64,000 nt of DNA from Mycobacterium decipiens (GCF_963853665.1 NZ_OY970459.1:4712001-4776000); one strand, 5' to 3'; counted from the stretch's first letter, positions 5,957 through 15,700 are shown. Translations and numbers: made by a program. The notes: generated by a model not told the origin, from the letters alone.

Positions 5957-8746
5957 ATGACGGCCTGGTCGTCGGCGGTTCCGGCCCCTACGGCAGGCGA
6001 CCCGGTCGGTAGCGCGGTGCACGCCCATGTCGAACGCCACGAGGTACTTCCGCGGCGAACGTCGCAAGCGCTGGACCTACTGAACTTCTCGTTGGGCGGT
6101 GTCCGTGAGGGGCTAGGCCCCTACCTCTCGATATACCTTCTGCTGACTCATCATTGGGACCAGGCCTCGATCGGGTTCGTCTTGATGGTGTTCACGGCCA
6201 CCGGAATCATCGCTCAAACCCCGATTGGCGCCTTGGTCGATAGAACACCCGCAAAGCGAGCGATGCTTGTCACCGGCGCAGTGGCAATCACCGTTGCCGC
6301 GGTGGCGATGCCGCTGGTGCCCGGCATCTACAAAACCTCGTTCCTGCAGGCGGTTACCGGAATCAGCTGCGCCATTTTCACCCCAACGTTAGCGGCGATC
6401 ACGCTGGGCGTCGTCGGCCCGCGGCTCTTCGCCAGGCGGATCGGGCGCAATGAGTCGTTCAACCACGCCGGTAATGCGTCGGCCGCCGTCGTTGCGGGCG
6501 GACTCGCCTACTTTCTTGGCCCCGTGGTGGTGTTCTGGCTATTGGCTGGGGTGGCCGCGACCGCGGTGGTTGCCACGCTGCGCATCCCGCGTGAAGCAAT
6601 CGATCACGAGGTTGCGCGCGGCTTGCCCACGGCACCCGAACAACAGCACAACCAGCCGTTCCGATTCACGGTGCTGCTGCACAACCGCAGGCTGACAATC
6701 TTCGCGGTGGCAATCGTGGTGTTTCACTTCGCCAACGCCGCCATGCTGCCGCTGGTTGGTCAGCAGCTTGGGTTGCACAACAAGCAGCTCGGCACCACGC
6801 TGATGGCAGCCTCCATCGTCGCGGCGCAAGCGGTCATGGTGCCGGTGGCCTATCTCACCGGGATCAAGGCCGACACCTGGGGACGCAAACCGATCTTCCT
6901 GGCCGCCTTCGCCGTGTTGACCTGCCGCGGATTCTTCGACTCGCTGTCAGACAACTCCTACTGGCTTGTCGGTATGCAGCTACTCGACGGTGTTGGAGCG
7001 GGCATCTTCGGGGCCTTGTTTCCACTGGTCGTCGCCGACGTCACCCGCGGAACCGGCCGCTACAACGTCAGCCTCGGAGCGATCATTACCGCGTGGGGCC
7101 TCGGGGCGTCACTATCGAACTTGGTCGCCGGCTGGATCGTCGTCGCCTTCGGCTACCACGCGGCGTTCATGTCGCTGGGCACCATTGCCGGCGCCGGCTT
7201 CGTGTTCTACCTCATCGCGATGCCGGAAACAGGTGGGCTCATCGAGACGCCCACCCGGCCGTTTTCGTCACCGGGGGCGTCGACGAAGGTCGACCAGCAC
7301 CATCGACACCAGATCGAAGCGCCCGTGTATGGCTCCTGCCGTGGTGACGAGGCTCTTGGCCCGCATAAACCAGCCACGGAACAGCCCGACACCGCCTGCC
7401 AGCTCGGCTGCACTGACTGCAGCCGCACGGCGCAGCTGGCCACGCGATCCTTGGCAGCCCCCTCAGGTGATTGCCAGGAAGAAGTCTGGACGAGATCGTT
7501 GCATCGCGATAGTAAACGATATATCGTTCCGAATGGAAAGAACGCTGACCCAGATCAGAATCGGAGAGACGACATGACCGAACCACAGGCACCCGGCGCG
7601 CGGGGGCGCGGGCGAGCGAAGCAAGAGCACACAGATGAGATCACCGACCCCCTGATGCCCGACGCCCCCGTCGGCGATGGTGGCGACGATCCAGTCGAAC
7701 TCGAAGCCGTTCCCCAGCACCGGCTTGCACGGCAACAAGCACGGTCGAAACACGACGTATCGGACTCTGACGACATCGGCCTTTACCCGGGCGATCGTCA
7801 ACTCGACTGGGACCACGACGACGAGGCTGAGCTACCCGCGTACGACGAGGAGTCCGAATTCGACGCCGACTACGACGACGAGTCCGATTTGGACTTTGGC
7901 TTTGGCCCCGGTGGAGGTCCTGGCCACCATCCGGGCCCCGGCCACGGGCCGGGCCCCAGACTCGCCCCCGGCCCCAAACACGGCCCCGGCCATCACCCAG
8001 GACCGCCCCACGAACATGGCCCCGGCGCAAAGAAAGCACCCGGCAAGAAAGCACCCGGCAAGAAAGCACCCGGCAAGAAGGCACCCGGGCCAAAGAAACA
8101 CCCCGGCCACCCGCCACCACCGCCCCACCTGCACGGCCCCGGGCACGGCCCCGGGCACGGCCCCGCGCACGGCCCGGGCGAATTTGGACCCGACCCGGAT
8201 TTTGGCCTCGGGCCCGGGACTGATTTCGGTTTCGGGCCCGGCCCCGACTTTGGCTTCGGCCCGGGCCCCGCGCGCGGCCGCCGGGGTGGGCCTGGCCCCG
8301 GCCGCCGCAGCCGCCGCGGTGACGTTCGCGCGGCAATCCTGACCTTGCTCACCGACCGCCCCATGCATGGCTACGAAATGATCCAGGAGATCGCCGAACG
8401 CAGTCAGGGTATGTGGCGGCCCAGCCCCGGCTCGGTGTATCCGACACTGCAGCTCCTTGACGACGAAGGACTGATCGTCGGCTCCGAAAGTGAGGGCAGT
8501 AAAAAGCTTTTCGAGCTGACTGACGAAGGGCGTACTACGGCCGACAAGATCAAGACCCCTCCCTGGGCGCAGATGGCCAAGGGCGTCGACTCGAGTCAGG
8601 TCAACCTGCGTACGGCCGTGAATCAATTGCTCGGCGCGGTGGCGCAGTCCGCTTACGTGGGCACCGCCGAACAGAAGCAGCGCATCCTCGCCATCCTGAA
8701 GAACGCCCGTCGCGAGATCTACACGCTGCTCGCCGAAGCCGACTAG
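5957..8746 (+). CDS. MFS transporter reading frame continuous with a PadR regulator
   Basis: One uninterrupted frame. I take ATG 5957 as start; TTG 5942 is possible, and neither has a strong ribosome site. Residues about 40-430 form a 12-segment major facilitator (SLGGVREGLGPYLSIYLL early; DTWGRKPIF as the loop motif; C-terminal end near AMPETGGLIE, nucleotide about 7240). From about 7250 to 7573 the frame stays open through about 110 residues with no resemblance to a domain, including the operator-like palindrome at 7515-7528, and then enters the PadR protein at 7574. Either the MFS stop has been lost, giving a real fusion of about 929 residues, or the MFS tail is a degraded read-through. 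The transported substrate is unknown. Confidence 0.6.
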   Translation: MTAWSSAVPAPTAGDPVGSAVHAHVERHEVLPRRTSQALDLLNFSLGGVREGLGPYLSIYLLLTHHWDQASIGFVLMVFTATGIIAQTPIGALVDRTPAKRAMLVTGAVAITVAAVAMPLVPGIYKTSFLQAVTGISCAIFTPTLAAITLGVVGPRLFARRIGRNESFNHAGNASAAVVAGGLAYFLGPVVVFWLLAGVAATAVVATLRIPREAIDHEVARGLPTAPEQQHNQPFRFTVLLHNRRLTIFAVAIVVFHFANAAMLPLVGQQLGLHNKQLGTTLMAASIVAAQAVMVPVAYLTGIKADTWGRKPIFLAAFAVLTCRGFFDSLSDNSYWLVGMQLLDGVGAGIFGALFPLVVADVTRGTGRYNVSLGAIITAWGLGASLSNLVAGWIVVAFGYHAAFMSLGTIAGAGFVFYLIAMPETGGLIETPTRPFSSPGASTKVDQHHRHQIEAPVYGSCRGDEALGPHKPATEQPDTACQLGCTDCSRTAQLATRSLAAPSGDCQEEVWTRSLHRDSKRYIVPNGKNADPDQNRRDDMTEPQAPGARGRGRAKQEHTDEITDPLMPDAPVGDGGDDPVELEAVPQHRLARQQARSKHDVSDSDDIGLYPGDRQLDWDHDDEAELPAYDEESEFDADYDDESDLDFGFGPGGGPGHHPGPGHGPGPRLAPGPKHGPGHHPGPPHEHGPGAKKAPGKKAPGKKAPGKKAPGPKKHPGHPPPPPHLHGPGHGPGHGPAHGPGEFGPDPDFGLGPGTDFGFGPGPDFGFGPGPARGRRGGPGPGRRSRRGDVRAAILTLLTDRPMHGYEMIQEIAERSQGMWRPSPGSVYPTLQLLDDEGLIVGSESEGSKKLFELTDEGRTTADKIKTPPWAQMAKGVDSSQVNLRTAVNQLLGAVAQSAYVGTAEQKQRILAILKNARREIYTLLAEAD
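7498..7528. promoter_or_regulatory. candidate PadR autoregulatory operator
   Basis: It contains the perfect palindrome AACGATATATCGTT (7515-7528), 46 bp before the padR ATG, preceded by gttgcatcgcgat. The whole 31-bp element recurs at 4973-5003 with four differences. PadR regulators usually bind inverted repeats in their own promoter, so autoregulation is a reasonable reading. It also lies inside the open frame extending the MFS gene. Confidence 0.55.
7574..8746 (+). CDS. PadR-family regulator with Gly/Pro/His-rich N-terminal half (YqjI-like)
   Basis: ATG 7574 has the site ggagag 6 bases upstream, so it is probably translated on its own even though the MFS frame reads into it (390 residues). 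Residues 1-100 are acidic. Residues about 110-250 are low complexity: GPGHGPG runs rich in histidine, four copies of KKAPG, then DFGFGPGP repeats. Residues about 255-390 are the PadR winged helix (RAAILTLLTDRPMHGYEM, PSPGSVYPTLQLLDDEGLI) with a C-terminal dimerisation helix. E. coli YqjI has the same plan, with a His-rich front that binds nickel or iron, so a metal-sensing role is plausible here. A 13-bp hairpin follows the stop. Confidence 0.85.
   Translation: MTEPQAPGARGRGRAKQEHTDEITDPLMPDAPVGDGGDDPVELEAVPQHRLARQQARSKHDVSDSDDIGLYPGDRQLDWDHDDEAELPAYDEESEFDADYDDESDLDFGFGPGGGPGHHPGPGHGPGPRLAPGPKHGPGHHPGPPHEHGPGAKKAPGKKAPGKKAPGKKAPGPKKHPGHPPPPPHLHGPGHGPGHGPAHGPGEFGPDPDFGLGPGTDFGFGPGPDFGFGPGPARGRRGGPGPGRRSRRGDVRAAILTLLTDRPMHGYEMIQEIAERSQGMWRPSPGSVYPTLQLLDDEGLIVGSESEGSKKLFELTDEGRTTADKIKTPPWAQMAKGVDSSQVNLRTAVNQLLGAVAQSAYVGTAEQKQRILAILKNARREIYTLLAEAD
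8030..8089 (+). repeat. four tandem 15-bp units inside padR
   Basis: The unit aagaaagcacccggc occurs four times in a row (8030, 8045, 8060, 8075). The first three copies are identical and the last has two substitutions. It encodes KKAPG repeats. The 15-bp period keeps the frame, so copy number could vary between strains without breaking the gene. Irregular GGCCCCGGGCAC-type repeats follow at about 8140-8180. Confidence 0.9.
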
Positions 8747-8775
8747 CCGCGACGGCGCCTGTACAGCGGGGCCGC

Positions 8776-8810
8776 CTGGGGGACGCGCACCGGCCACGCG
8801 CGTCCCCCAG
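8776..8810 (+). terminator. strong hairpin after padR
   Basis: Arms CTGGGGGACGCGC (8776-8788) and GCGCGTCCCCCAG (8798-8810) are perfect complements over 13 bp, with a 9-base loop. It starts 30 bp past the padR stop. No U-tract follows, as is common for mycobacterial terminators. It separates padR from the next small gene. Confidence 0.7.
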
Positions 8811-8887
8811 CCCGTGGTCGGGGATTTGTGTCCTCCACCCCGCCCCGTATCCCATTCGCGACACCCCGAAACCGAGGAGTAGTCATC

Positions 8888-9109
8888 ATGCAGCAGCGCG
8901 TGCTAGCCGCGACCGCAATCGTGTGCGGAGCGCTCGTAGTGGCGACCGGTGTCGGCCACGGCCTCGCCCACGCCGATCCACCTCCGCCCTGCCCGGGGGG
9001 CGCGCCGGGCGGCCCCCCACCGCCGGATTGGGGGGCACCACCCCCGCCACCACCGGGCTTGGGACCGCCACCGCCGGGCTGGGGACCGCCGCCACCACCA
9101 CCGGGCTGA
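8888..9109 (+). CDS. small secreted proline-rich protein
   Basis: A 73-residue protein from ATG 8888, with gaggag about 8 bases upstream. Residues 1-29 form a signal peptide (MQQRVLAATAIV, cleavage near AHADP). The mature 44 residues are almost only Pro and Gly with a few Trp (PPPDWGAPPPPPPG type), so it is unlikely to fold as an enzyme; a cell-wall or surface role is a guess. The same plan, signal peptide plus proline run, appears in the protein at 1414-1722. Confidence 0.7.
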   Translation: MQQRVLAATAIVCGALVVATGVGHGLAHADPPPPCPGGAPGGPPPPDWGAPPPPPPGLGPPPPGWGPPPPPPG

Positions 9110-9271
9110 CCGACATCCGGACTGGGCGAAACCCGTTGTGGCACTGCCCCTCCCCCGACCTGGACCCCGATCCGGATCCCTCACCCCGGTGGGCTCCCAT
9201 CGGACCGGCTCAAGGCATAGAGCATGCAGCCTTTCCAAAGCCTCACGGTTAAAGGTGCGAGGCGCGGCCAG

Positions 9272-10612
9272 TCAGCGGAACGCAGATCCCTGCTCGCGAT
9301 CGAGGTAGGTATCGGCCTTGTTCTTGATGAAGAACGTGTAGACGATCAGCGACACCGCGATACACGCGGTCACATAGCCGATGAACATCGGCACCTGATC
9401 GCGTGCCTTAAGAGCCTGGTAGATCAGCGGCGCGGTACCGCCGAAGATCGAGTTCGCCAACGCATAGCCAACCCCGACGCCAAGTGCGCGCACGTGCGCG
9501 GGGAACAGTTCGGACTTGACCAGCGCATTGATCGAGGAGTATCCGGTCAGAATCACGTAGCCGACGGCGACCAATAGAAACGACGCTGCCGGGGAACGCG
9601 TTTCGGGCAGATAGGTAATGAGGACGTAGGTGTAGCTGAGCCCGCCGACACCGAACCACAGCAGCAAAGGCTTACGGCCGACCTTGTCGCTGATCATCCC
9701 GCCGACGGGCTGCAGCATCATCAAGAAGATCAGGCCGAATAGGTTGAGCCAGGTGGCGGTCATCGGTTGCGAACCATAGACGCTCTTGACGATCGCAGGT
9801 GCGTTGACGCTGTACGTATAGAAGGCGACAGTGCCACCCAGGGTGATCAGGAAACACAGCAGTAGGGGCTTCCCATAGTGGGCGACCAGTTCCCGGATCG
9901 AGCCGGAGTCGCGGTCCCGACCGGCCTTGATCGCGGTTAGGCGTTCCTGGCTGAGCGATTCGTCCATGGTGCGCCGCAACCAGAACACCACGATCGCTGC
10001 GACACCGCCTACGGCGAAACCGATGCGCCAGCCGAACTGGTGAACCTGTTCGGGGCGCAGCACCGCCAGGATGACCAGCAGGGTGAACTGGGCGAGCACA
10101 TGCCCACCCACCAGCGTCACATACTGAAACGACGAAAAGTAGCCGCGCCGCTCCCGCGTCGCCGCCTCGGACATATATGTCGCCGACGTGCCGTACTCTC
10201 CGCCGGTCGCGAATCCTTGGATGAGCCGGCACAAGATGAGCAGGATCGGCGCACCGACACCGATGCTCGAGCGAGATGGCACCAACGCGACGATCAGCGA
10301 ACAGGCCGCCATCAGCGACACGCTGAACGTAAGCGCGGCTCGGCGGCCACGGCGATCGGCGAATCGCCCGAAGAACCACGAACCGATGGGCCGGGTCACG
10401 AAGGTGACGGCGAAAACCGCGTAGACATACACCATCGAGTTGCGATCGGCCTTATCGAAGAACTGGTCCTCGAAATACGTGGCGAACACGGTGTAGACGT
10501 AGACGTCGTACCACTCGACGAGATTGCCCGACGATCCGCGGATCGTGTTCCAGATGGCCCTGCGGGTCTCGGTCCGGCTCGAATGCGTTGGGGGCGCGAT
10601 CGAAGCGGTCAT
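9272..10612 (-). CDS. kgtP: KgtP-like dicarboxylic acid MFS transporter
   Basis: A 446-residue metabolite:H+ symporter of the major facilitator superfamily. ATG 10612 has GGAGGA 5 bases upstream, so the longer upstream frame is rejected. Family signatures are visible: GNLVEWYDVYVYTVFATYF in the first segment, GSWFFGRFADRRGRR as the loop 2-3 motif, RLIQGFATGGEYG in the fourth segment, and DKVGRKPLL in loop 8-9. These mark the KgtP/ProP branch (alpha-ketoglutarate or similar proton symport, inner membrane). It is the counterpart of Rv3476c (449 aa as I recall), with conserved PE31/PPE60 on the other side of a 460-bp divergent region. Confidence 0.88.
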   Translation of the reverse strand: MTASIAPPTHSSRTETRRAIWNTIRGSSGNLVEWYDVYVYTVFATYFEDQFFDKADRNSMVYVYAVFAVTFVTRPIGSWFFGRFADRRGRRAALTFSVSLMAACSLIVALVPSRSSIGVGAPILLILCRLIQGFATGGEYGTSATYMSEAATRERRGYFSSFQYVTLVGGHVLAQFTLLVILAVLRPEQVHQFGWRIGFAVGGVAAIVVFWLRRTMDESLSQERLTAIKAGRDRDSGSIRELVAHYGKPLLLCFLITLGGTVAFYTYSVNAPAIVKSVYGSQPMTATWLNLFGLIFLMMLQPVGGMISDKVGRKPLLLWFGVGGLSYTYVLITYLPETRSPAASFLLVAVGYVILTGYSSINALVKSELFPAHVRALGVGVGYALANSIFGGTAPLIYQALKARDQVPMFIGYVTACIAVSLIVYTFFIKNKADTYLDREQGSAFR

Positions 10613-11072
10613 GTTGTCCTCCGCGCGATTCGCATCGTCGGGTCGGTCGACGGTCACCATGGTGGCCGACGCTATCGCCCTCGGCGCGGTCCGCCGAACC
10701 GGGCACAGTCGAGCGCCGCTCACGGGCCCCAGCCTGGCCGATCTCACCCGACTTACCCCACCGGCCGCTCATTAGTGCAACTAATTTCGTTGAAGTCCCT
10801 GTGAGCCATAGGACTCCGCGATCGGTTAATGTAGCGTTCAGCTCGTGTTCAGGTGGATGGGACCTCTGACCGAGCCGTGGATGCATTTGCCCGCACAGTT
10901 TGGTTGTCCAAGTGGACCTAAGCCATTTCGCGGTCCGTTGTGCACTCGCATTCATTGGACCAGACGCCAGCAACGCCTGTGATGCGCAGGAGGTAGGCGA
11001 TCAGATCGCTTGACTACCAATCAATCTTGATCTCCCGAGTCGATGCTCGGGCTAATGGGGAGGAATACGCGC
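10613..11072. other. divergent intergenic region between kgtP and PE31
   Basis: 460 bp with no credible gene; frames in it are shadows. It must hold both promoters. The only structured element I see is the inverted repeat at 10773-10785. Confidence 0.7.
10773..10785. promoter_or_regulatory. inverted repeat upstream of kgtP
   Basis: TTAGTGCAACTAA is a perfect dyad (TTAGT, 3-base spacer, ACTAA), 161 bp upstream of the kgtP start. Such dyads are bound by MarR/HxlR-type regulators in other bacteria. No regulator gene lies next to it, so the assignment is tentative. Confidence 0.35.
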
Positions 11073-11369
11073 GTGGGTTTGACGGCACAACCAGAAATGT
11101 TGGCGGCGGCGGCTGAGAGACTCGGTTCCCTGGGTGCAACGCTAAACGCCAGCAATATCGCTGCAGCCGGCCCGACATTGGGTGTGCTGCCCCCAGCCGC
11201 CGATGAGGTGTCGTTGCTGCTTGCCACCCAGTTCCGTGCGCATGCGGCGATCTATCAGCAGGTCAGCGCCAAGGCCGCGGTGATCCACGAGCGGTTTGTG
11301 ACCACGCTGGCCACCTGTGCTAGTTCGTATGCTTCCACCGAGGAAGCCAACAAGATGGCCGCGAGCTAG
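11073..11369 (+). CDS. PE31: PE family protein PE31
   Basis: 98 residues from GTG 11073, with ggggagg about 9 bases upstream; the length equals H37Rv PE31. It is a pure PE domain: TAQPEMLAAAAERLGSLGATL at the start, then LPPAADEVSLLLATQFRAHAA, two antiparallel helices, with YASTE close to the end as the YxxxD/E-type secretion signal. PE proteins pair with a PPE partner and are exported through an ESX system. The partner gene PPE60 begins 44 bp downstream, so the pair is probably one transcript. Confidence 0.92.
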   Translation: MGLTAQPEMLAAAAERLGSLGATLNASNIAAAGPTLGVLPPAADEVSLLLATQFRAHAAIYQQVSAKAAVIHERFVTTLATCASSYASTEEANKMAAS

Positions 11370-11413
11370 CTTGATCTGACCAAATCCGGGCAGCGCTAAG
11401 CGAAGGAAGAACA

Positions 11414-12598
11414 GTGGGCGATTTCGAGCTACTACCACCGGAGATCAACTCCACGAATATGTATTCCGGTTCCGGTGCGGAGTCGCTGCTGATCGCGGCC
11501 GGGATGTGGGACCAACTGGCTGCCGACCTGTATTCCGCCGCGGAGACGATTCAATCGGTGGTTTGGGGAGTCACCACGGGATCGTGGATGGGTGCGTCGT
11601 CGGGCTTGATGGCGGTGGCGGTCGCACCGTACGTGGCGTGGATGAACATCGCCGCGGCGCAGGCCGAGCTGACCGCCGACCAGCTCCGGGCTGCTGCGGC
11701 GGCCTACGAGGCGGCATATGAAATGACAGTGCCCCCGGAGCTGGTTGCCCAAAACCGGATCCGGTTGGCGATGCTGACCGCGACCAACATCTTCGGGCAA
11801 AACACTACGGCGATGGCGGCCGCCGAGACCGAATACTGCGAGATGTGGGCCCAGGACACGGCCGCGATGTACGGCTATGCGGCCGCAGCTGCGATCGCTA
11901 CCGATACGTTGACGCCATTCGAGGAAGCCCCGGAGATCACCAACGTCGGTGGGCTCGCCTTGCAGGCCGCCGCAGTGAACGAGGCCTTCGACTCGGCGAC
12001 GGCCAACCAGCTGATGAACAATGTGCCCGAGGCCCTGTACCAGCTGGCCCTGCCCGCACAAAGCTCCGGGCCGCTTGGCAAGCTGGGTGACGTGTGGAAG
12101 GCCATCACACCGCACCTGGGCCCGGTCAGCAACATCGTGTCGATCCTCAACAACCACGTGGGAATGGCCGGTTGCGGTGTGTCGATGCTCAGCACCTTGA
12201 GCTCGCTGTTCAAGGGGATGGTTCCCGCGGCGGCCGAGGCCCTGGAGGCCGTGGCAGAAACCGCGGCAGAAACCGGGGTCAGCGCGCTGAGTTCGCTGGG
12301 CAGCGGGCTGGGTTTGCAAGGCGTGGGCAGTGGTGTGGCCGCGGGCTTGGGCAAGGCGGTGACGGTCGGCTCGTTCTCGGCGCCGCCGGCCTGGAATGCG
12401 GCCACCGAGGCGGTCACACCCGCGGCGCGGGCGTTGCCGCTGGCCAACCTGGTCAGCGACACCCAACCAGCACCCGGACACATGCTGGGCGGGTTGCCGG
12501 TGGGGCAGATGGCCAGCGGTGCTGGCGGCGGGGTTAGCAACACGCTGCGGGTGCCGGCGCGGGCCTATGTGATACCCCGCATACCGGCCGCCGGCTAA
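11414..12598 (+). CDS. PPE60: PPE family protein PPE60 (SVP subfamily)
   Basis: 394 residues from GTG 11414 with gaaggaag upstream (H37Rv PPE60: 393 as I remember). Residues 1-180 are the PPE domain: ELLPPEINSTNMYSGSGAES, SWMGASSGLM with the WxG-like turn, and EYCEMWAQDTAAMYGYA near its end. The SVP subfamily signature GxxSVPxxW near residue 318 appears here as VGSFSAPPAWN, with V replaced by A and an extra Pro. The protein ends RIPAAG like its homologs. It forms a heterodimer with PE31 and should be exported by ESX-5-type machinery. Confidence 0.92.
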   Translation: MGDFELLPPEINSTNMYSGSGAESLLIAAGMWDQLAADLYSAAETIQSVVWGVTTGSWMGASSGLMAVAVAPYVAWMNIAAAQAELTADQLRAAAAAYEAAYEMTVPPELVAQNRIRLAMLTATNIFGQNTTAMAAAETEYCEMWAQDTAAMYGYAAAAAIATDTLTPFEEAPEITNVGGLALQAAAVNEAFDSATANQLMNNVPEALYQLALPAQSSGPLGKLGDVWKAITPHLGPVSNIVSILNNHVGMAGCGVSMLSTLSSLFKGMVPAAAEALEAVAETAAETGVSALSSLGSGLGLQGVGSGVAAGLGKAVTVGSFSAPPAWNAATEAVTPAARALPLANLVSDTQPAPGHMLGGLPVGQMASGAGGGVSNTLRVPARAYVIPRIPAAG

Positions 12599-12755
12599 CA
12601 ACTCCTGGTTTGCAGCCGCGACGGTCGCGCGTTTCCCGGCGGTGTCGGCGTTGTTCCCCGTAGTTGTTGGCGCGCCCTGGCACTCTTAGGCCAAGGGATC
12701 CGACTCCCATATCCCTCTCTCGTTGGGGCGGACCCCGCGACATCGAGGGGGCGCA

Positions 12756-15700
12756 ATGGCATTCGAAAAGCCAGCACCGGTGACGGAGTTGACGCAGGAA
12801 GTCCGATTCGCGACAACCATGACGGGCGGCGTCAGCCTCGCGATCTGGATGGCCGGTGTCACGCGGGAGATCAACTTGCTCACGCAGGCGTCACAGTGGC
12901 GCAGGCTCGGCGGAACGTTCCCGACCAGCAGCCAACTCACCAACGAGTCGGCCGCTTCGCTGCGCCGCTACGCGCAACTCATCGACCTCCTCGACCTGGT
13001 TGTCGACGTCGACATCTTGTCCGGGACAAGTGCAGGCGGCATCAACGCGGCGTTGCTCGCGTCATCGCGGGTCACCGGGTCTGATCTAGGTGGGCTCCGC
13101 GACCTGTGGCTCGATCTCGGCGCCCTGACCGATCTCCTGCGAGATCCGCGCGACAAGAACACACCGTCCCTCTTGTACGGCGACGAACGCATGTTCGCCG
13201 CGCTGGCCAAGCAGCTTCCCAAACTGGCGACCGGGCCGTTCCCGCCGACGGCCTTCCCGGCGGGTGCGCGCACCCCCTCCACCACCCTGTACATCACCAC
13301 GACGCTATTGACCGGTGAGATAGGCAGATTCACCGACTCGTTTGGCACTCTCGTCCAAGACGTCGATCGCCGCGGTCTGTTCACCTTCACCGAGACCGAC
13401 CTGGCGCAGCATGACACGGTTCCGGCACTGGCGCTGGCCGCTCGCAGCTCCGCGTCGTTCCCGGTTGCGTTCGAACCCTCCTTCCTCCCGTTTACCAAGG
13501 GAACCCCCAAGAAGGGGACCAAGAATGCGGAGGTGCCGGCTCGACCAGCGATGGCGCGCTTCACCAACCTCACCCGGCCGCACTGGGTTACCGATGGCGG
13601 CCTGCTCGACAACCGGCCAATCGGCGTGCTGTTCAAGCGCATCTTCGACCGTCCCGCCCGGCGGCCGGTTCGCCGGGTGCTTCTGTTCGTCGTGCCGTCT
13701 TCCGGACCCGCACCCGACCCGATGCATGAGCCACCACCGGACAACGTCGACGAGCCACTCGGGCTCATCGACGGGCTCCTCAAGGGTTTGGCCGCGATCA
13801 CCACCCAGTCGATCGCGGCCGACCTGCGCGCGATCCGCGCCCATCAGGACTGCATGGAGGCGCGCACAGATGCCAAACTGCGGCTTGCAGAGCTGGCGGC
13901 GACGCTTCCCGACGGCACCCGCCTGCTCACCCCGTCCCTGCTGACGGACTACCGGACCCGTGAGGCAACCAAGCAGGCTCACGTGCTCACCGACGCGCTG
14001 TTGCGCCAGCTCAGCACCTGTCCGCCGGACGCTGGCCGGGCCGCCGAAGGACTGCCCAAGAACTGGGAATCCGAGCTCACCGTCGGCGGTGACGCCGAGA
14101 AGGTGTGCCGGCGTCGGATCACCGAGACGATCCTGCTGCGTTGGTCGCAGCCGAGGAACCAGCCGCTCCCGCAGACTCCAGCAGACCTGGCCCGGTTCGG
14201 CCAGTCGGCCTACGACCTCGCAAAAGGATGTGCGCTCACCCTCGTCCAGTCGGCGTTCCAGCTGGCACGCGCCGATGCCGATGTCGCTGCCTTGGCGGAA
14301 CTCACCGAAGCGGTCCACCGGGCATGGCGACCGCCCGCGCCGCTCGATCTGGGTGCGCTGGTCCGGACGGTGTGTAGGAGACCGGCAGTCCGACAAGGGA
14401 CGCTCGAGAACGCCGCCGACCTGCTCGCCGCGGACTATCTCGAACAATCCACGGTGAACGAGGAAGCCTGGGACCGGCTCGGCGCGGTCTTGGTGAACGC
14501 CTACCCGGGCTTGACGCAACTTGCCGCCGGAGCTGCAGCGGACACGGGTGCCCAGGCAGACTCTCCAGTCGCGCGGGACCACGTCGCAGCCGGTCAGCTG
14601 ACCACGTACCTGACCTATCTGGGGACCTACCAGGGGCGTGCCGACGACCCGCGCAACTCGCGGACCATGGCATGGAAGCTATTCGACCTGGCCACGACGC
14701 AGCGGGCGATGCTTCCGGCCGACGCGGACATCGAGCAAGCCCTGGAGCTTGTGCAGGTCAGCGCCGACACCCGCAGCCTGCTCGCCCCGGACTGGCAGAC
14801 AGCCCAGCAGAAGCTCACCGGCATGCAATTGCATCATTTCGGTGCGTTCTACAAGAGGTCGTGGCGTGCCAATGACTGGATGTGGGGCCGACTCGACGGA
14901 GCCGGATGGCTCGTGCACGTGCTACTGGATCCGCGCCGGGTACGCTGGATCGTCAAGGAGCGTGCCGATACCACCGCGCCAGAGAGCCGGGCACAGTGGT
15001 TCCTGCGTCAACTCAAAGAACTTGGGGCACCTGACTTTCCGAGTTCGGGATATCCGCTGCCAGCCGTCGGCGGCGGGCCGAGCCAAAACTTGACCGAGGA
15101 CATGCTGCTCGACGAGCTTGGCTTCCTGGACGACCCCACAAAGCCAATACCCGCCAGCATTCCCCGGACATCGCTGTGGCTGTCGCAAGCGTGGCAGCAC
15201 CGGATACTCGACGAGGAATTGGACGGGCTGGCCAACACGGTGCTCGACCCGCAGCCGGGCAAAATCGGGGACTGGAGCCCGGCGAGTTCACGAACCTGGG
15301 CAACGAAGGTATTGGCCGCGAACCCGGGGGACGCCAAATACGCTCTGCTGAACGAAGATCCGATCGCCCGGGAAACGTTCGCCAGCGACAAGGGCTCACC
15401 GCTCATGGCGCACACTGTCGCGAAGGTCGCCGCGACTGCCTCCGGAGCGGCCGGCTCGGTCCGACAGTTGCCCAGCGTTTTGAAGCCACCGCTGATCACG
15501 TTGCGAACACTGACCCTCAGTGGATATCGAGTGGTGTCGTTGACCAAAGGCATTGCCAGGTCGATCATCATGGCTGGCGCCGTGCTGCTCGTGCTCGGCA
15601 TCGCGGCCGCGATCCAGTCCGTAACCGCGTTCGGAGTCACCGGCCTGATCATGGCCGGCACCGGTGGCTATCTCATCGTGATGGGCACCTGGCAGTTCTC

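Noticed and set aside
7641..8797. Long minus-strand frames opposite padR (231 and 321 codons)
   Set aside because: They mirror the Gly/Pro/His repeats of padR, have no ribosome site or family motif, and the plus frame has a clear PadR domain.
3952..9271. Possible IS6110 copy between bpoA and kgtP as in H37Rv
   Set aside because: No transposase frames or terminal inverted repeats of IS6110 are present; the interval holds ordinary genes.
11432..12601. Minus-strand frame of 389 codons opposite PPE60
   Set aside because: Pure antisense shadow of a high-GC gene; Arg/His/Gly-rich without motifs.
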